DNA of 64,000 bases. Origin: Paradesertivirga sp966210515. GTDB lineage: Bacteria > Bacteroidota > Bacteroidia > Sphingobacteriales > Sphingobacteriaceae. Below, in pieces: positions 42,271 to 51,145 of this stretch. Below the pieces are notes generated by a model. That model saw only the letters and a list, made by a program, of their open reading frames with translations, searched no databases and was not told the origin of the DNA. Numbering within the stretch: the stretch's first letter is position 1; each line of letters opens with the position of its first letter. The stretch spans positions 62,001-126,000 of the forward strand of contig CBIHLM010000002.1 of assembly GCA_966210515.1 (NCBI GenBank), in the 5' to 3' direction. A program made the position numbers and the translations under genes.

Positions 42271-42723
42271 TTACACTGTTTCGTGCTGCTTTTCCGCAAG
42301 CTCCTTCACCTTTTCCAATGCCTTGGGCCAGGTACTGTTAAAATAATCCTTGTAGTCCTCCGAAATATCCATGTCAATAAGTAATTCTGTATTTCCGTTC
42401 GAGGGCTTAAGCGTGTAGTTTTCCATTGCACCTGCCCACTTTTTAACCTCTTCACTGTCCATATCCTCAACGCCATCTTTGTAAAATCCCAAATGCCTGA
42501 TCGACATATATTCATTGGGAATGCTTTTTGCAATCATCGAAACCATACCCTGACCTTTTCCGTCAAGGAACAGGGCTTTACTGCCTTCTTTCCAATCTGT
42601 TTCTACACTTGATCCTTCGGCGAAAGGTGCTGTCCACAAAGGATAAGTCGTTTCTCCGAAAAGGGTATTCCAAACTTCTGCTGGTGTTGCCCTGATTGTA
42701 ATGTTGAATGCTTGCTTTTCCAT
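42271..42723 (-). CDS. SRPBCC (AHSA1-type) domain protein
   Basis: 150 residues of the START/Bet v1-like SRPBCC superfamily, AHSA1 type: N-terminal FNITIRATPAEVWNTLFGE (first strand and helix), TYPLWTAPF, a central KALFLDGKGQGMVSMI strand pair and the long C-terminal helix with WPKALEKVKELAEKQ. These proteins bind hydrophobic ligands or client proteins; no specific ligand is indicated. It is 54 nt downstream of a VOC-family gene on the same strand, a common pairing in Bacteroidota. Confidence 0.8.
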   Translation of the reverse strand: MEKQAFNITIRATPAEVWNTLFGETTYPLWTAPFAEGSSVETDWKEGSKALFLDGKGQGMVSMIAKSIPNEYMSIRHLGFYKDGVEDMDSEEVKKWAGAMENYTLKPSNGNTELLIDMDISEDYKDYFNSTWPKALEKVKELAEKQHETV

Positions 42724-42777
42724 GATGTTAGATTTATTAAAATTTTAGTTCTGTATCTGCTTTTGCGGAGTATTTAA

Positions 42778-43233
42778 TTATTGCTCCTGATACGCCTGAT
42801 TTAGTAGAGCGATGTCTATTTTGTCCATTTTAAGCATAGCTTGTATAACCCGGTCTGCTTTAGCACGATCCTTATCTTGCATCATTTCTCCCAAAATAGG
42901 GGGGATGATTTGCCACGACAATCCGAATTTATCTTTTAGCCATCCACATCGGCTTTTCTGTCCGCCCGTCGAAAGCTTTTCCCATAATTCGTCAATTTCT
43001 TCCTGAGTTTCGCAATTCACAAATAAGGAAATTGCTTCTGTAAGCTTGAAATGTGGTCCACCGTTAAAGGCAATTAACTCCTGTCCATTAATTCGGAATG
43101 TTACGCCCATAACCGATTGTCCGGGTCCCGGCATGGTGCTCGATATTTCCGAGTCTTTAAAAATGGAAGTATAAAATTTCGCCGCTTCTTCGGCCTGGCT
43201 TTCGAACCATAAAAATGGAGTTATCTTTTGCAT
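42778..43233 (-). CDS. VOC family protein (PhnB/3-demethylubiquinone-methyltransferase-like)
   Basis: A 151-residue vicinal-oxygen-chelate fold protein of the PhnB-like group. Start at 43233 (MQKITPFLWFES) is preferred: upstream in-frame residues to 43326 have no family similarity. Signatures are FWFESQAEEAAKFYTSIF, MGVTFRINGQELIAFNGGP, LFVNCETQEEIDELWEKLSTGG and CGWLKDKFGLSWQIIP. The last is the typical PhnB end with the Trp-Gln motif. No catalytic role is established. Likely co-transcribed with the SRPBCC gene downstream. Confidence 0.85.
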   Translation of the reverse strand: MQKITPFLWFESQAEEAAKFYTSIFKDSEISSTMPGPGQSVMGVTFRINGQELIAFNGGPHFKLTEAISLFVNCETQEEIDELWEKLSTGGQKSRCGWLKDKFGLSWQIIPPILGEMMQDKDRAKADRVIQAMLKMDKIDIALLNQAYQEQ

Positions 43234-43393
43234 AATAAGGTGGTTTTCATGTCTATAACAAAGATGGGATTCTTTTGTGGCGGCAGAGAGGGTTGTTCGC
43301 GACAAATGTGGGAGTAGATTGCGCATTTGTTACCATGGGTACACCTGGTCTTCTCACCTAAAAAAACTAACTTCGTAAAAATCCCTACTTCAA

Positions 43394-44164
43394 ATGCGAC
43401 ACTCAACCGATCTTCGCCTCGCTGTTTTAATTGATGCCGATAATGTTCCCTATTCCAATATTAAAGGCATTTTGGAAGAGATTGCCAAGTATGGTAATCC
43501 GACGACCAAAAGGATTTATGCCGATTGGACCAAACCTACAGTATCCGGCTGGAAATCCGTGTTGTTGGAGCATGCCATCACGCCGATTCAGCAATACAGT
43601 TATTCGACCGGCAAAAACGCCACAGACTCAGCCATGATTATTGATGCAATGGATATTCTATATTCTGGTAAGGTGGATGGATTCTGTATTATCTCCAGCG
43701 ATAGTGATTTTACGCGTCTTGCCACACGGCTGCGGGAGGCGGGGATGACAGTAATCGGTATTGGGCAGAAAAAAACACTTAATCCATTTATAGTGGCCTG
43801 CGACAGGTTTATTTATATAGAAATCTTAGGTGGTGAAAAAGAAAAGGAATCTGAAGAGGGTAAAGCGGAAGGACAACCGGTAAAAAAGAATGTTCGTCAG
43901 AAAGCACCGGCCAAAGAACCAAATCTGGATAAAGCAACAATGCGGCTTATATCAAGCACGATAAACGATGTTGCCGACGAGAGTGGATGGGCTTATCTGG
44001 CCGATGTTGGCAGTCTTATTATGAAAAAGCAACCCGACTTCGATCCGCGTAATTTTGGATTCATGAAACTGACACCCTTGATGCGCTCAATTTCAACCAT
44101 TGATGTTGATGAGCGCGAAACCGGAAATAAAGGGATTAGACATATTTATATAAAAAATAAATAA
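43394..44164 (+). CDS. NYN-domain nuclease-like protein with LOTUS/OST-HTH domain
   Basis: A 256-residue protein with an N-terminal NYN (LabA/DUF88, PIN-like) domain (about 8-150) and a C-terminal winged-helix LOTUS/OST-HTH domain (about 180-255). Acidic residues expected at the PIN-like active site are present in AVLIDADNVP (Asp14, Asp16), NATDSAMIIDAMD and SSDSDFTRL. The middle is a charged, probably flexible linker (KEKESEEGKAEGQ). NYN proteins cleave structured RNA, and LOTUS domains bind RNA or G-quadruplexes, so an RNA-processing role is likely. It is a single gene, divergent from the VOC gene. Confidence 0.85.
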   Translation: MRHSTDLRLAVLIDADNVPYSNIKGILEEIAKYGNPTTKRIYADWTKPTVSGWKSVLLEHAITPIQQYSYSTGKNATDSAMIIDAMDILYSGKVDGFCIISSDSDFTRLATRLREAGMTVIGIGQKKTLNPFIVACDRFIYIEILGGEKEKESEEGKAEGQPVKKNVRQKAPAKEPNLDKATMRLISSTINDVADESGWAYLADVGSLIMKKQPDFDPRNFGFMKLTPLMRSISTIDVDERETGNKGIRHIYIKNK

Positions 44165-44251
44165 CCTGGCAATTCTATTTGAAAAATCCATGTCGTAAAC
44201 TGCCCCCTTAATTGTCGGTTTTGCACAGTATTAGGTAAGTACACATCGCAA

Positions 44252-44259
44252 TATCTTTG
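44252..44259 (+). promoter_or_regulatory. -7 promoter box (TATCTTTG) for the SRPBCC gene at 44283
   Basis: Exact TAnnTTTG match, 23 nt before the ATG. A weak -33 candidate TTAG lies at 44231-44234, 17 nt upstream. Confidence 0.5.
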
Positions 44260-44282
44260 TTGTATAATTAAAGAAAACCAGT

Positions 44283-44702
44283 ATGGAAACTAAAACACAA
44301 ATCACCGTAGAGAATACAATTAAAGCGCCGGTATCAAAAGTTTGGAAGTTTTGGAACGCACCAGAGCATATTACCCAATGGTGTCAGGCCTCTGCGGATT
44401 GGCATGCACCGTATGCAGAAAATGATCTTCGGGTGGGCGGTAAGCTTAAAACTACTATGGCCGCGCGTGATGGAAGTATGAGCTTTGATTTCGAAGGTAT
44501 ATACTCCAATATTGAGGATCAGAAGCTAATTGAATACACTATTGCAGATGGAAGAACTGTAAAGATTGTTTTTGTTGACAATGAAGATGAAACTAAGATA
44601 GTGGAAACTTTCGAAGCTGAAGATACCAATCCGGAAGAGATGCAAAGAAGTGGCTGGCAGGCTATATTGGATAGTTTTAAGAAATATGTAGAAGAAAATT
44701 AG
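44283..44702 (+). CDS. SRPBCC family protein (AHSA1/START type)
   Basis: 139 residues, with KTQITVENTIKAPVSKVWKFWNAPEHITQWCQASADWHAP, the classic start of this AHSA1 subgroup, then GGKLKTTMAARDGSMSFDFEG and a C-terminal helix GWQAILDSFKKYVEEN. A second SRPBCC gene beside the one at 42271, but of a different subgroup and not a tandem duplicate. The ligand is unknown. It has its own promoter box and terminator, so it is monocistronic. Confidence 0.85.
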   Translation: METKTQITVENTIKAPVSKVWKFWNAPEHITQWCQASADWHAPYAENDLRVGGKLKTTMAARDGSMSFDFEGIYSNIEDQKLIEYTIADGRTVKIVFVDNEDETKIVETFEAEDTNPEEMQRSGWQAILDSFKKYVEEN

Positions 44703-44737
44703 GTATAATTCCTGAACTGGAATTCGTAATAATGTTT

Positions 44738-44775
44738 AAAGCCAGGCTGCAGGTAATTTTGCAGTCTGGCTTTTT
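44738..44775 (+). terminator. Rho-independent terminator after the SRPBCC gene
   Basis: 14-bp stem AAAGCCAGGCTGCA / TGCAGTCTGGCTTT (one G-U pair) with an 8-nt loop and a T-run at 44771-44775, 35 nt after the stop codon. It may also serve the convergent symporter gene. Confidence 0.8.
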
Positions 44776-44778
44776 AAT

Positions 44779-46209
44779 TTAATTATTTTTTATCCACTGG
44801 TCCGCGTTTTTAATATCAAGTTTCTCAGCATCGAACACCGGATCAATTCCCGCTTTCCGTTGAGCTGTATAATCCTTTAACGCTTTAAAAGCAGGCTTTC
44901 TTAATAAAATGATGGCTATAACGTTAAGCCATGCCATAACGCCGACACCAATATCTCCAAGTGCCCAGGCAGATTCGGCGGTTTTTACCGAGCCATAAAA
45001 TACAGAGATAAGGATCAGAAGACGTAATACCCACACTTTCCATTTATTATTACCTTTTGTTTCAAGGTAACTCAAATTTGTTTCGGCAATGTAGTAGTAG
45101 GCCATAATGGTGGTAAAGGCGAAAAAGAATAAAGCGATTGCTACAAAGCCTGCTCCAAGACTAGGGAAGTGAGCGCTGATAGCATATTGAGTGTATTGGG
45201 GCCCAACATCGACCCCGGGCATATTCTCCATCAAAAATCCCCCGTCAGGATTGTTGACATTATACTTCCCCGTGAAGAGAATCATAAAAGCTGTAGCTGT
45301 ACAAACAAATAAAGTATCTACGTACACAGAAAATGCCTGAACAAGTCCTTGTTTTACCGGATGGGTTATTTCCGCCGCCGCCGCCGCATGCGGAGCAGTT
45401 CCTTGTCCCGCCTCGTTGGAGTATATCCCACGTTTGACACCCCAGGCTACGGCCATCCCGAATATACCTGCAAAAGCCGGTTCCAGATCGAAGGCCGAAC
45501 GGATGATAAGGCTGAATACTTCAGGAACCTTCGTGATGTTTAAGCCGATAATGATTAATGACATTAGAATATAGGCTCCGGCCATAAATGGAACTACGAT
45601 CTCTGCCACTTTGCCAATTCGTTTTACCCCTCCAATTATTATTAGTGCGAGTAAAACGGTTACAATTCCGCCGGTTATTGCGGTCGGAACGTCAAATGCA
45701 TTCTGTATGCTCGAGGCGATATTATTGCTTTGTACACCCGGTAAAAGCAACGCGGTACTCATGATTGTAGCGATGGCAAAAACTACTGCATACCATTTTA
45801 TGCCTAAACCTTTTTCAATGTAAAATGCCGGGCCACCCCTGTATTGCCCATCTTTAACCTCTTTGTAGATCTGGCCAAGTGTAGCCTCAATAAATGCTGA
45901 GGCGCTACCCAGAAACGCAATCATCCACATCCAAAAAATAGCTCCCGGTCCGCCCATCGCTATAGCTGTGGCCACGCCGGCGATATTTCCTGTTCCAACA
46001 CGACCTGCAATAGCTATGGTAAATGCTTGAAACGAGCTTACTCCTCTGTCAGATGCTTTCCCATTAAACAATAACCGAATCATCTCCCTGAAATACCGCA
46101 CCTGTAAAAAGCGTGTAGTAAGTGAGAAATAAATTCCCGCTCCCATACACAAGATTATTAGTGCGTTGCTCCATATTATATCGTTAATCGAATTGATTAT
46201 TTCTTCCAT
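44779..46209 (-). CDS. Alanine/glycine:sodium symporter (AGCS family)
   Basis: A 476-residue inner-membrane transporter that imports alanine or glycine with Na+. Signatures include the first conserved block RVGTGNIAGVATAIAMGGPGAIFWMWMIAFLG (shortened here: GTGNIAGVATAIAMGGPGA), GGPAFYIEKGL, VAWGVKRGIYSNEAGQG and the aromatic end helix. About ten to eleven hydrophobic helices are visible. It is encoded alone, with about 200 nt upstream before a divergent hypothetical gene. Confidence 0.93.
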   Translation of the reverse strand: MEEIINSINDIIWSNALIILCMGAGIYFSLTTRFLQVRYFREMIRLLFNGKASDRGVSSFQAFTIAIAGRVGTGNIAGVATAIAMGGPGAIFWMWMIAFLGSASAFIEATLGQIYKEVKDGQYRGGPAFYIEKGLGIKWYAVVFAIATIMSTALLLPGVQSNNIASSIQNAFDVPTAITGGIVTVLLALIIIGGVKRIGKVAEIVVPFMAGAYILMSLIIIGLNITKVPEVFSLIIRSAFDLEPAFAGIFGMAVAWGVKRGIYSNEAGQGTAPHAAAAAEITHPVKQGLVQAFSVYVDTLFVCTATAFMILFTGKYNVNNPDGGFLMENMPGVDVGPQYTQYAISAHFPSLGAGFVAIALFFFAFTTIMAYYYIAETNLSYLETKGNNKWKVWVLRLLILISVFYGSVKTAESAWALGDIGVGVMAWLNVIAIILLRKPAFKALKDYTAQRKAGIDPVFDAEKLDIKNADQWIKNN

Positions 46210-46386
46210 TAAATCTGTTTCTAGCTTTATTCTGAATAAAAGTTCTAAATATTGGAGTTTTTTTTAGAATATACTCAAAATAATTGTCACTGTGTGTTCT
46301 TTTTTGGATTCCTGAGATGGTTTATGGTAAGTAATCTAGTAAAAATTAAAAAGTAAGCCCCTATAAAGGCTAATAATGTATAGCTG

Positions 46387-46394
46387 TATATTTG
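46387..46394 (+). promoter_or_regulatory. -7 promoter box (TATATTTG) for the gene at 46414
   Basis: Exact TAnnTTTG match 19 nt before the ATG at 46414; no clear -33 element. Confidence 0.45.
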
Positions 46395-46413
46395 TGCTAT
46401 AACCCGTTTCTAA

Positions 46414-46665
46414 ATGGATATAATTTATCAATATTATAATGAAATTGTTCTGGCCTTTGGTGATTATGAGGTCGATTTACAAAATGGAGTAATTGTTATC
46501 CTTGTGCCAGACGACAGGAAAAGTTTTGACACAGTGTGTCAAAAAATCAATGTTCAGCTGCATCGTATAGCCGAAACACTTGAATTGCGGGGTAAACCAA
46601 TAATCGTTAGGGTAGAGCGGAGTGGTGAGGCTAAAGAACTGGTATTAGAAAAGCAGGAGGGTTAG
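46414..46665 (+). CDS. Hypothetical protein, 83 residues
   Basis: Not recognised. It has a mixed alpha/beta character: an N-terminal hydrophobic strand region (MDIIYQYYNEIVLAF), VIVILVPDDR, a helix (DTVCQKINVQLHRIAETLEL) and a final strand pair (PIIVRVERSG). A promoter box sits at the right distance, supporting expression. It lacks signal or membrane segments and is the first of four unrecognised genes between 46.4 and 48.5 kb. Confidence 0.55.
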   Translation: MDIIYQYYNEIVLAFGDYEVDLQNGVIVILVPDDRKSFDTVCQKINVQLHRIAETLELRGKPIIVRVERSGEAKELVLEKQEG

Positions 46666-46707
46666 AAAGCGGTATAAAATTAACGCAGGAGTTAAAGAGA
46701 GCTGGGC

Positions 46708-47379
46708 TTATTCACCTTTGAATAGCCCAATAAGCTCGATTGCGGATTTGTCTTTTAGTAAGCCGCGGCCAGCAGCGTCTTCATATAATATTTTAGATAA
46801 TGTAGACTCTAAGCCGGCAGCCATATCTAATAATATCTTCATGTTTTCGTCGCTATATGGACGTAAAGCGTCGATTCTTTCTATTAAATCGGCAGCTTTG
46901 CTTTTAGGATGAATTTTATCGTTTGAAGCCTTAATTACAAAGTTTTCCAGGATAGCAACTATTCCAAAACTATATTCGATCAATATTCCCACACACTTTA
47001 AGAAGATTCTATCGTAGTCATTATCTTCAATAGCAGAGTTCTTCGACTGTTTTTTGGGTGAGGGACTTTGCAGTATCTCAGATCCCGTTTTTAGACTCGT
47101 ACGAATATGGCTGGCTAAATAGGCGGTTCTGGTGCCTAGTAAATTACTCAATTCGCCAAGTAGCTGCACGTTTTTATCGGTTGATAGGGCTAAAAGGCTG
47201 GGATCTAACACTAACGGCTCATCTTTTGAAACGTTATCCCCAACATCCTTAAGTTCTCCCGCAAACAATAGGCTGAAAGCGAACGCAAACATTTCGTATT
47301 GAAGGTTATTGAAAAAACTAAGCCCCATCTCAAGATTCTTTTCATATTCAGAATCTCTCATTTCTTGATGGCTATTCAT
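46708..47379 (-). CDS. Hypothetical protein, 223 residues
   Basis: No family is recognised. The protein is predicted largely helical, with an N-terminal helix (MGLSFFNNLQYEMFAFAFSLLFA), a conserved-looking LLALSTDKNVQLLGELSNLLGTRTAYLASHIRTSL section and a charged linker (SPSPKKQSKNS) before a second helical half. It has no signal peptide. It is convergent with the 83-residue gene and its upstream region is the 456-nt gap holding an IS21-like relic. Confidence 0.6.
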   Translation of the reverse strand: MNSHQEMRDSEYEKNLEMGLSFFNNLQYEMFAFAFSLLFAGELKDVGDNVSKDEPLVLDPSLLALSTDKNVQLLGELSNLLGTRTAYLASHIRTSLKTGSEILQSPSPKKQSKNSAIEDNDYDRIFLKCVGILIEYSFGIVAILENFVIKASNDKIHPKSKAADLIERIDALRPYSDENMKILLDMAAGLESTLSKILYEDAAGRGLLKDKSAIELIGLFKGE

Positions 47380-47641
47380 AAGTTATCATCTTTATTTTCA
47401 TAGACTAATTTGTTTACGACTCTAACGATAGAAATGTTTGGTTTAGTTTCGATTTGGAAAAAATTTCTCACAAGATCCCTTTTTATTACTATCAATTCTT
47501 TACTAGTGCAAATATTCGGCCTAATAATCATCTAAGCTAAAAATTTGCCCATTATCACACAAAAGCGATCTTTGAAAAACCAGAGAGCTTATTGCACGGG
47601 ATAAAGGCAAACCAGAGATTAAGTTTATCAACTGAGATTGG

Positions 47642-47730
47642 TGTAAAAATAGGTCATTCCCAGTATCAACAGGGTAAAAATCTCCACGCTAACTTTGATC
47701 ATTTTCCTCATTTAGGGGGCGATTTCATTA
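47642..47730. mobile_element. Possible IS21-family end relic
   Basis: TGTAAAAAT (47642-47650) and GGTAAAAAT (47673-47681) are spaced 31 nt apart, with TCTCCACGCT and a CATTTTCCTCATTTAGGGGGCG stretch (47701-47722) that resemble the multiple end repeats of Bacteroidota IS21-type elements from memory. No istA/istB coding sequence is nearby. This sits in the gene-free stretch 47380-47835, which otherwise shows nothing recognisable. Confidence 0.3.
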
Positions 47731-47835
47731 GATGCTAAGGTTATTGCCATATTTAACAGTTAATCAAATAACTTGTTTTTGCTTTAAAAGCAAGGGATGA
47801 TTTTATCGACCATCCCGACAAGTCAGTTTATTGAT

Positions 47836-48102
47836 TCAAGCTCGGTCAGCTAATTGATCTCTCAGGATTGCTTTTAAACCTTCTAAAACAACAGGGAAGC
47901 TGTCCTCTCCTGATTCCCCCTCAACCGACTCAAAATCTTCCTCGGTTGCTTCCAGGATTTTTTCCAGATCTTCTTTGCTCGCTGAAAGTGTGATCGTTTC
48001 GCCGCCGGCATTGAAAGAATCAATTATATGAGCACTCAAGCCCTTGCGTGCGATAATATTATCCAGGCTATTTCGGTATTTAGGAGCTAGTTCAATATGC
48101 AT
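47836..48102 (-). CDS. Hypothetical protein, 88 residues
   Basis: Not recognised. The N-terminal half is basic to neutral (MHIELAPKYRNSLDNIIARKGLSAHIIDSFNAGGETITLSA-type, shown in parts), and the middle is acidic (EEDFESVEGESGEDS). A helical C-terminus ends in DQLADRA. No signal or membrane segment. Its function is unknown, and support comes only from clean length and start. Confidence 0.45.
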   Translation of the reverse strand: MHIELAPKYRNSLDNIIARKGLSAHIIDSFNAGGETITLSASKEDLEKILEATEEDFESVEGESGEDSFPVVLEGLKAILRDQLADRA

Positions 48103-48257
48103 AACTTAGTTTTGTTAGTAAAACAAGGGACGAAATAAATCGTTGCGTAAATATTCAAATTCTACTGCTATTATGTAAGTATAAACCACTTTATGGAAGT
48201 CAAATACCTGATTATGAAATCCATACATCTTTTCCAGGATTCTCATGTTAAAGGAGT

Positions 48258-48503
48258 ATGTATATTCTATTTAAACGCCACGGACGCAAACGTTTTTTTA
48301 AACGATATAAATCCTTTGAAGAATTAAATGTTGAAATTCAAAAGGGTCACAATGAAAGATTTATGGGTAATAACCAGTTTTATTACAATACAGACACCCG
48401 GCATATTGAAATATTAAACAATCGCTTGTCTTTATTCAATTGTATGGAATACCTGGAATCTTCTAACATTGTTCCTGCAGAGGAAATGTTTACGTTGAAA
48501 TAA
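48258..48503 (+). CDS. Hypothetical protein, 81 residues
   Basis: Not recognised. Basic N-terminus (FKRHGRKRFFKRYKS), then a beta/alpha pattern. Unusually for this window it has a good Shine-Dalgarno sequence, AAAGGAGT, immediately before the ATG, hinting at horizontal origin or a distinct translation mode. Located just downstream of a divergent hypothetical gene, in the ORFan stretch. Confidence 0.5.
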   Translation: MYILFKRHGRKRFFKRYKSFEELNVEIQKGHNERFMGNNQFYYNTDTRHIEILNNRLSLFNCMEYLESSNIVPAEEMFTLK

Positions 48504-48699
48504 GGTAAACGTTTGTACTATATAATATAATCGCTGTCTCGAAATCAGAACATTCGTGCAGCTGATATGCTATTGCTTTAATAAATTTATCTGTCTTTTT
48601 GGTACCCTGCTAAGTCCCTCTTTTTAAGCAGTCTGTTCTGTTGCGTAAAGCAGCAAGTTTTGAAATTTTCAAAAGATAGTCGATAAATCTGGTTAAGGC

Positions 48700-49605
48700 T
48701 TAATTGCCACCCAGAATAATTGGTGTCCCTTTGTTGTTGCCCATAATTATTACTTTAGAATTCGCCGATTTGGCAATTTCTTTTTGGGCTAAAATGCTCT
48801 CATACTGAAGCTGTCTGTCACTTAAACCTGTTGACAGAATCTTTTGGTAATCTGCAATTCCCTGAGCCTCAACTCTTTTCCGCTCGGCTTCCTGGCGCTC
48901 TTTTTGAAGTACGAAGGTCATTTTCTGAGCATCCTGCTCTGCGTTAATCTTAGATTCAATGCTGGCTTTTACCGAGGCCGGCAGCGTGATGTTTCTAACT
49001 AAAAGTTGCTCGAGCTCAAGTCCACGTTTAGCAAAGCTTTTATTGATAGTTTCAAAAATCTTTGCCTGAAATTCATCTCGTTTGCTTGAATACAGTGCTA
49101 CTGCATCATAAGCTACCGCATTATCTCTGATAGCTGTTCTTGAAACTGGTCGTACGATTTTTTCTAAATAATCTGTCCCTATTTCGCGAAGTATATAGGG
49201 CGCCGAACTTGCTTTTACTCTAAAAAGCACCGAGAGATCAATGATCACTTCCAATCCATCAGCGGAAAGCACTCTGAGCGCATCGTCGCTACTCTTAGCG
49301 CCTTCGTCATGAACTCCGGACATGGTGTAGTTTTGAGTCTTAACATCAAAAGAGGTTACTTCAGCAACGGGATTAATTATATTTAGGCCGCTATATAATA
49401 CATCATCGTCTACTTTTCCAAATACTGATTTAACACCTACCTGGCCTGCTTCTATCACCTTAAACATAGAGGTTAAGGTACCTGCGATTAGTACAAGTAC
49501 ACCCACTATTCGGATTACTGAAGCATAGCGCGATGATGGACTACTTTGTTTGGAAACAATAAAGCCCGCTATTAAAATAAATATACCAAGGATGATCAGG
49601 AACAT
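48700..49605 (-). CDS. SPFH/prohibitin-family membrane protein
   Basis: A 301-residue protein with two N-terminal hydrophobic segments (about 1-18 and 29-48), then the SPFH (band 7) domain beginning FKVIEAGQVGVKSVFGKVDD and running to about 210, followed by a coiled-coil rich in Glu/Arg (QKERQEAERKRVEAQGIADYQKIL). The alanine-rich QGIADYQ pattern is typical of prohibitin/HflC-like proteins. Such proteins scaffold membrane microdomains or regulate FtsH; no FtsH gene is in view. Single gene. Confidence 0.87.
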   Translation of the reverse strand: MFLIILGIFILIAGFIVSKQSSPSSRYASVIRIVGVLVLIAGTLTSMFKVIEAGQVGVKSVFGKVDDDVLYSGLNIINPVAEVTSFDVKTQNYTMSGVHDEGAKSSDDALRVLSADGLEVIIDLSVLFRVKASSAPYILREIGTDYLEKIVRPVSRTAIRDNAVAYDAVALYSSKRDEFQAKIFETINKSFAKRGLELEQLLVRNITLPASVKASIESKINAEQDAQKMTFVLQKERQEAERKRVEAQGIADYQKILSTGLSDRQLQYESILAQKEIAKSANSKVIIMGNNKGTPIILGGN

Positions 49606-49721
49606 GATAAATGTGATTTAAGTTCGGGATTAAATATAAGATTTAAATACTAATGAGCGACTGTTGTTATCGAAGGATTAGAATATATATGGCGAATCCA
49701 TCCGGGATAAATTTCTATAAT

Positions 49722-49756
49722 AAAAGAGGCTGTCTCTTTTGAAAACAGCCTCTTTT
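49722..49756 (-). terminator. Rho-independent terminator after icd
   Basis: AAAAGAGGCTGT (49722-49733) and ACAGCCTCTTTT (49745-49756) form a perfect 12-bp stem with an 11-nt loop. On the minus strand the T-run lies at the icd-distal end, 22 nt after the stop codon. The stem also shields the downstream prohibitin gene. Confidence 0.8.
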
Positions 49757-49778
49757 ATATTTATAAAAAATGTTATTT

Positions 49779-51014
49779 CTAGTAACCCAGTTTAGCTTTA
49801 AGATTTTGATCGATTGCATCTAAAAACTCTTCAGTATACAAGTAATCAGTGCCGTGCTCAACTTTTGGTTTTGAAGTAATTGCAAGGTCTTTTGTCATTT
49901 TTCCGCTTTCTACAGTCTCAATACAAACCTGCTCTAATTTTTGGCAAAAGTCGATCAGTTCCTGGTTATTATCTAATATACCACGGAATTCCAATCCTCT
50001 TGTCCATGCAAAAATAGAAGCAATAGGGTTTGTAGATGTTGGACGCCCTTTCTGATGCTCTCTGTAGTGACGGGTTACAGTACCGTGAGCGGCTTCAGCT
50101 TCCATTGTTTTTCCATCTGGAGTAACCAAAGTAGAGGTCATTAAACCTAATGAACCAAAGCCTTGCGCTACAGTATCCGACTGAACGTCTCCGTCATAGT
50201 TTTTACAAGCCCAAACGAAGTTTCCGTTCCATTTAAGAGCAGAAGCAACCATGTCGTCAATCAAACGGTGTTCGTAAACTAAGCCGTTTGCATCAAATTG
50301 GGCTTTAAATTCTTTTTGGTAAATATCTTCGAAAATATCTTTGAAACGACCATCGTATTTTTTCAGGATGGTGTTTTTAGTTGAAAGATATAATGGCCAT
50401 TTTTTCATCAGCGCCTGGTTAAAGCAAGCACGTGCAAATCCAATTATAGATTCGTCAGTGTTGTACATCGCCATAGCAACGCCATCGCCTTTAAAGTTAT
50501 ATACTTCAAATGACTGCTCTTCGCCGCCATCTTCTGGTGTGAATTTGATAGTTAATTTACCTTTTCCTTTGGTTACGAAATCTGTAGCACGGTACTGATC
50601 GCCAAACGCATGACGGCCAATGCAGATAGGCGCAGTCCAGTTTGGAACCAAACGAGGCACATTGCTCATCACAATTGGTTCGCGGAAAACAGTACCATCA
50701 AGGATGTTACGAATAGTTCCGTTAGGAGATTTCCACATTTGTTTTAATCCAAACTCTTCTACACGAGCTTCGTCAGGAGTGATTGTGGCACATTTAATAC
50801 CCACTCCATATTGTTTAATCGCGTTAGCTGCATCAATCGTCACCTGATCATTTGTTTCATCACGATATTCAATTCCTAAATCGTAGTATTTAATATCTAC
50901 TTCAAGGTATGGAAGGATTAGCTTATCTTTAATGAATTTCCAAATGATACGGGTCATCTCATCCCCGTCCAGCTCGACCACCGGATTAGCTACTTTGATT
51001 TTTTGTATAGACAT
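49779..51014 (-). CDS. icd: NADP-dependent isocitrate dehydrogenase (eukaryotic-like homodimeric type)
   Basis: TCA-cycle enzyme converting isocitrate to 2-oxoglutarate with NADP+. The 411-residue protein is of the eukaryote-like type II clade: VELDGDEMTRIIW, SPNGTIRNILDGTVFREPI (the phospho-site-containing loop), GRHAFGDQYRATDF and SIFAWTRGLEFRG. The start at 51014 (MSIQKIKVANPVVELDG) is preferred over an in-frame ATG 31 codons upstream whose residues are not family-like. It has its own promoter and terminator. Confidence 0.93.
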   Translation of the reverse strand: MSIQKIKVANPVVELDGDEMTRIIWKFIKDKLILPYLEVDIKYYDLGIEYRDETNDQVTIDAANAIKQYGVGIKCATITPDEARVEEFGLKQMWKSPNGTIRNILDGTVFREPIVMSNVPRLVPNWTAPICIGRHAFGDQYRATDFVTKGKGKLTIKFTPEDGGEEQSFEVYNFKGDGVAMAMYNTDESIIGFARACFNQALMKKWPLYLSTKNTILKKYDGRFKDIFEDIYQKEFKAQFDANGLVYEHRLIDDMVASALKWNGNFVWACKNYDGDVQSDTVAQGFGSLGLMTSTLVTPDGKTMEAEAAHGTVTRHYREHQKGRPTSTNPIASIFAWTRGLEFRGILDNNQELIDFCQKLEQVCIETVESGKMTKDLAITSKPKVEHGTDYLYTEEFLDAIDQNLKAKLGY

Positions 51015-51043
51015 TTTTGTATAGTAATTAATTTGTGAAGTCG

Positions 51044-51051
51044 CAAAGATA
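51044..51051 (-). promoter_or_regulatory. -7 promoter box for icd (TATCTTTG on minus strand)
   Basis: Exact TAnnTTTG match 29 nt before the icd ATG, giving a leader of about 20-25 nt. It supports the internal start at 51014, since the upstream ATG at 51107 would lie outside the transcript. Confidence 0.6.
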
Positions 51052-51145
51052 TAAATTTTGTATAAAGAACTGTTTTTGCTTTTGAAAAGCTGAGATCTGC
51101 CAAACATTTAGCGTTTCTGATCCTTTTATTATAAAAACCAAAGCT

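Noticed and set aside
45349..45823. Short plus-strand frames opposite the alanine symporter gene
   Set aside because: They lie inside a clearly coding minus-strand gene with conserved transporter motifs; no independent support.
51015..51107. Upstream start for isocitrate dehydrogenase
   Set aside because: A promoter box at 51044-51051 lies inside that extension, and the added residues show no similarity to the family.
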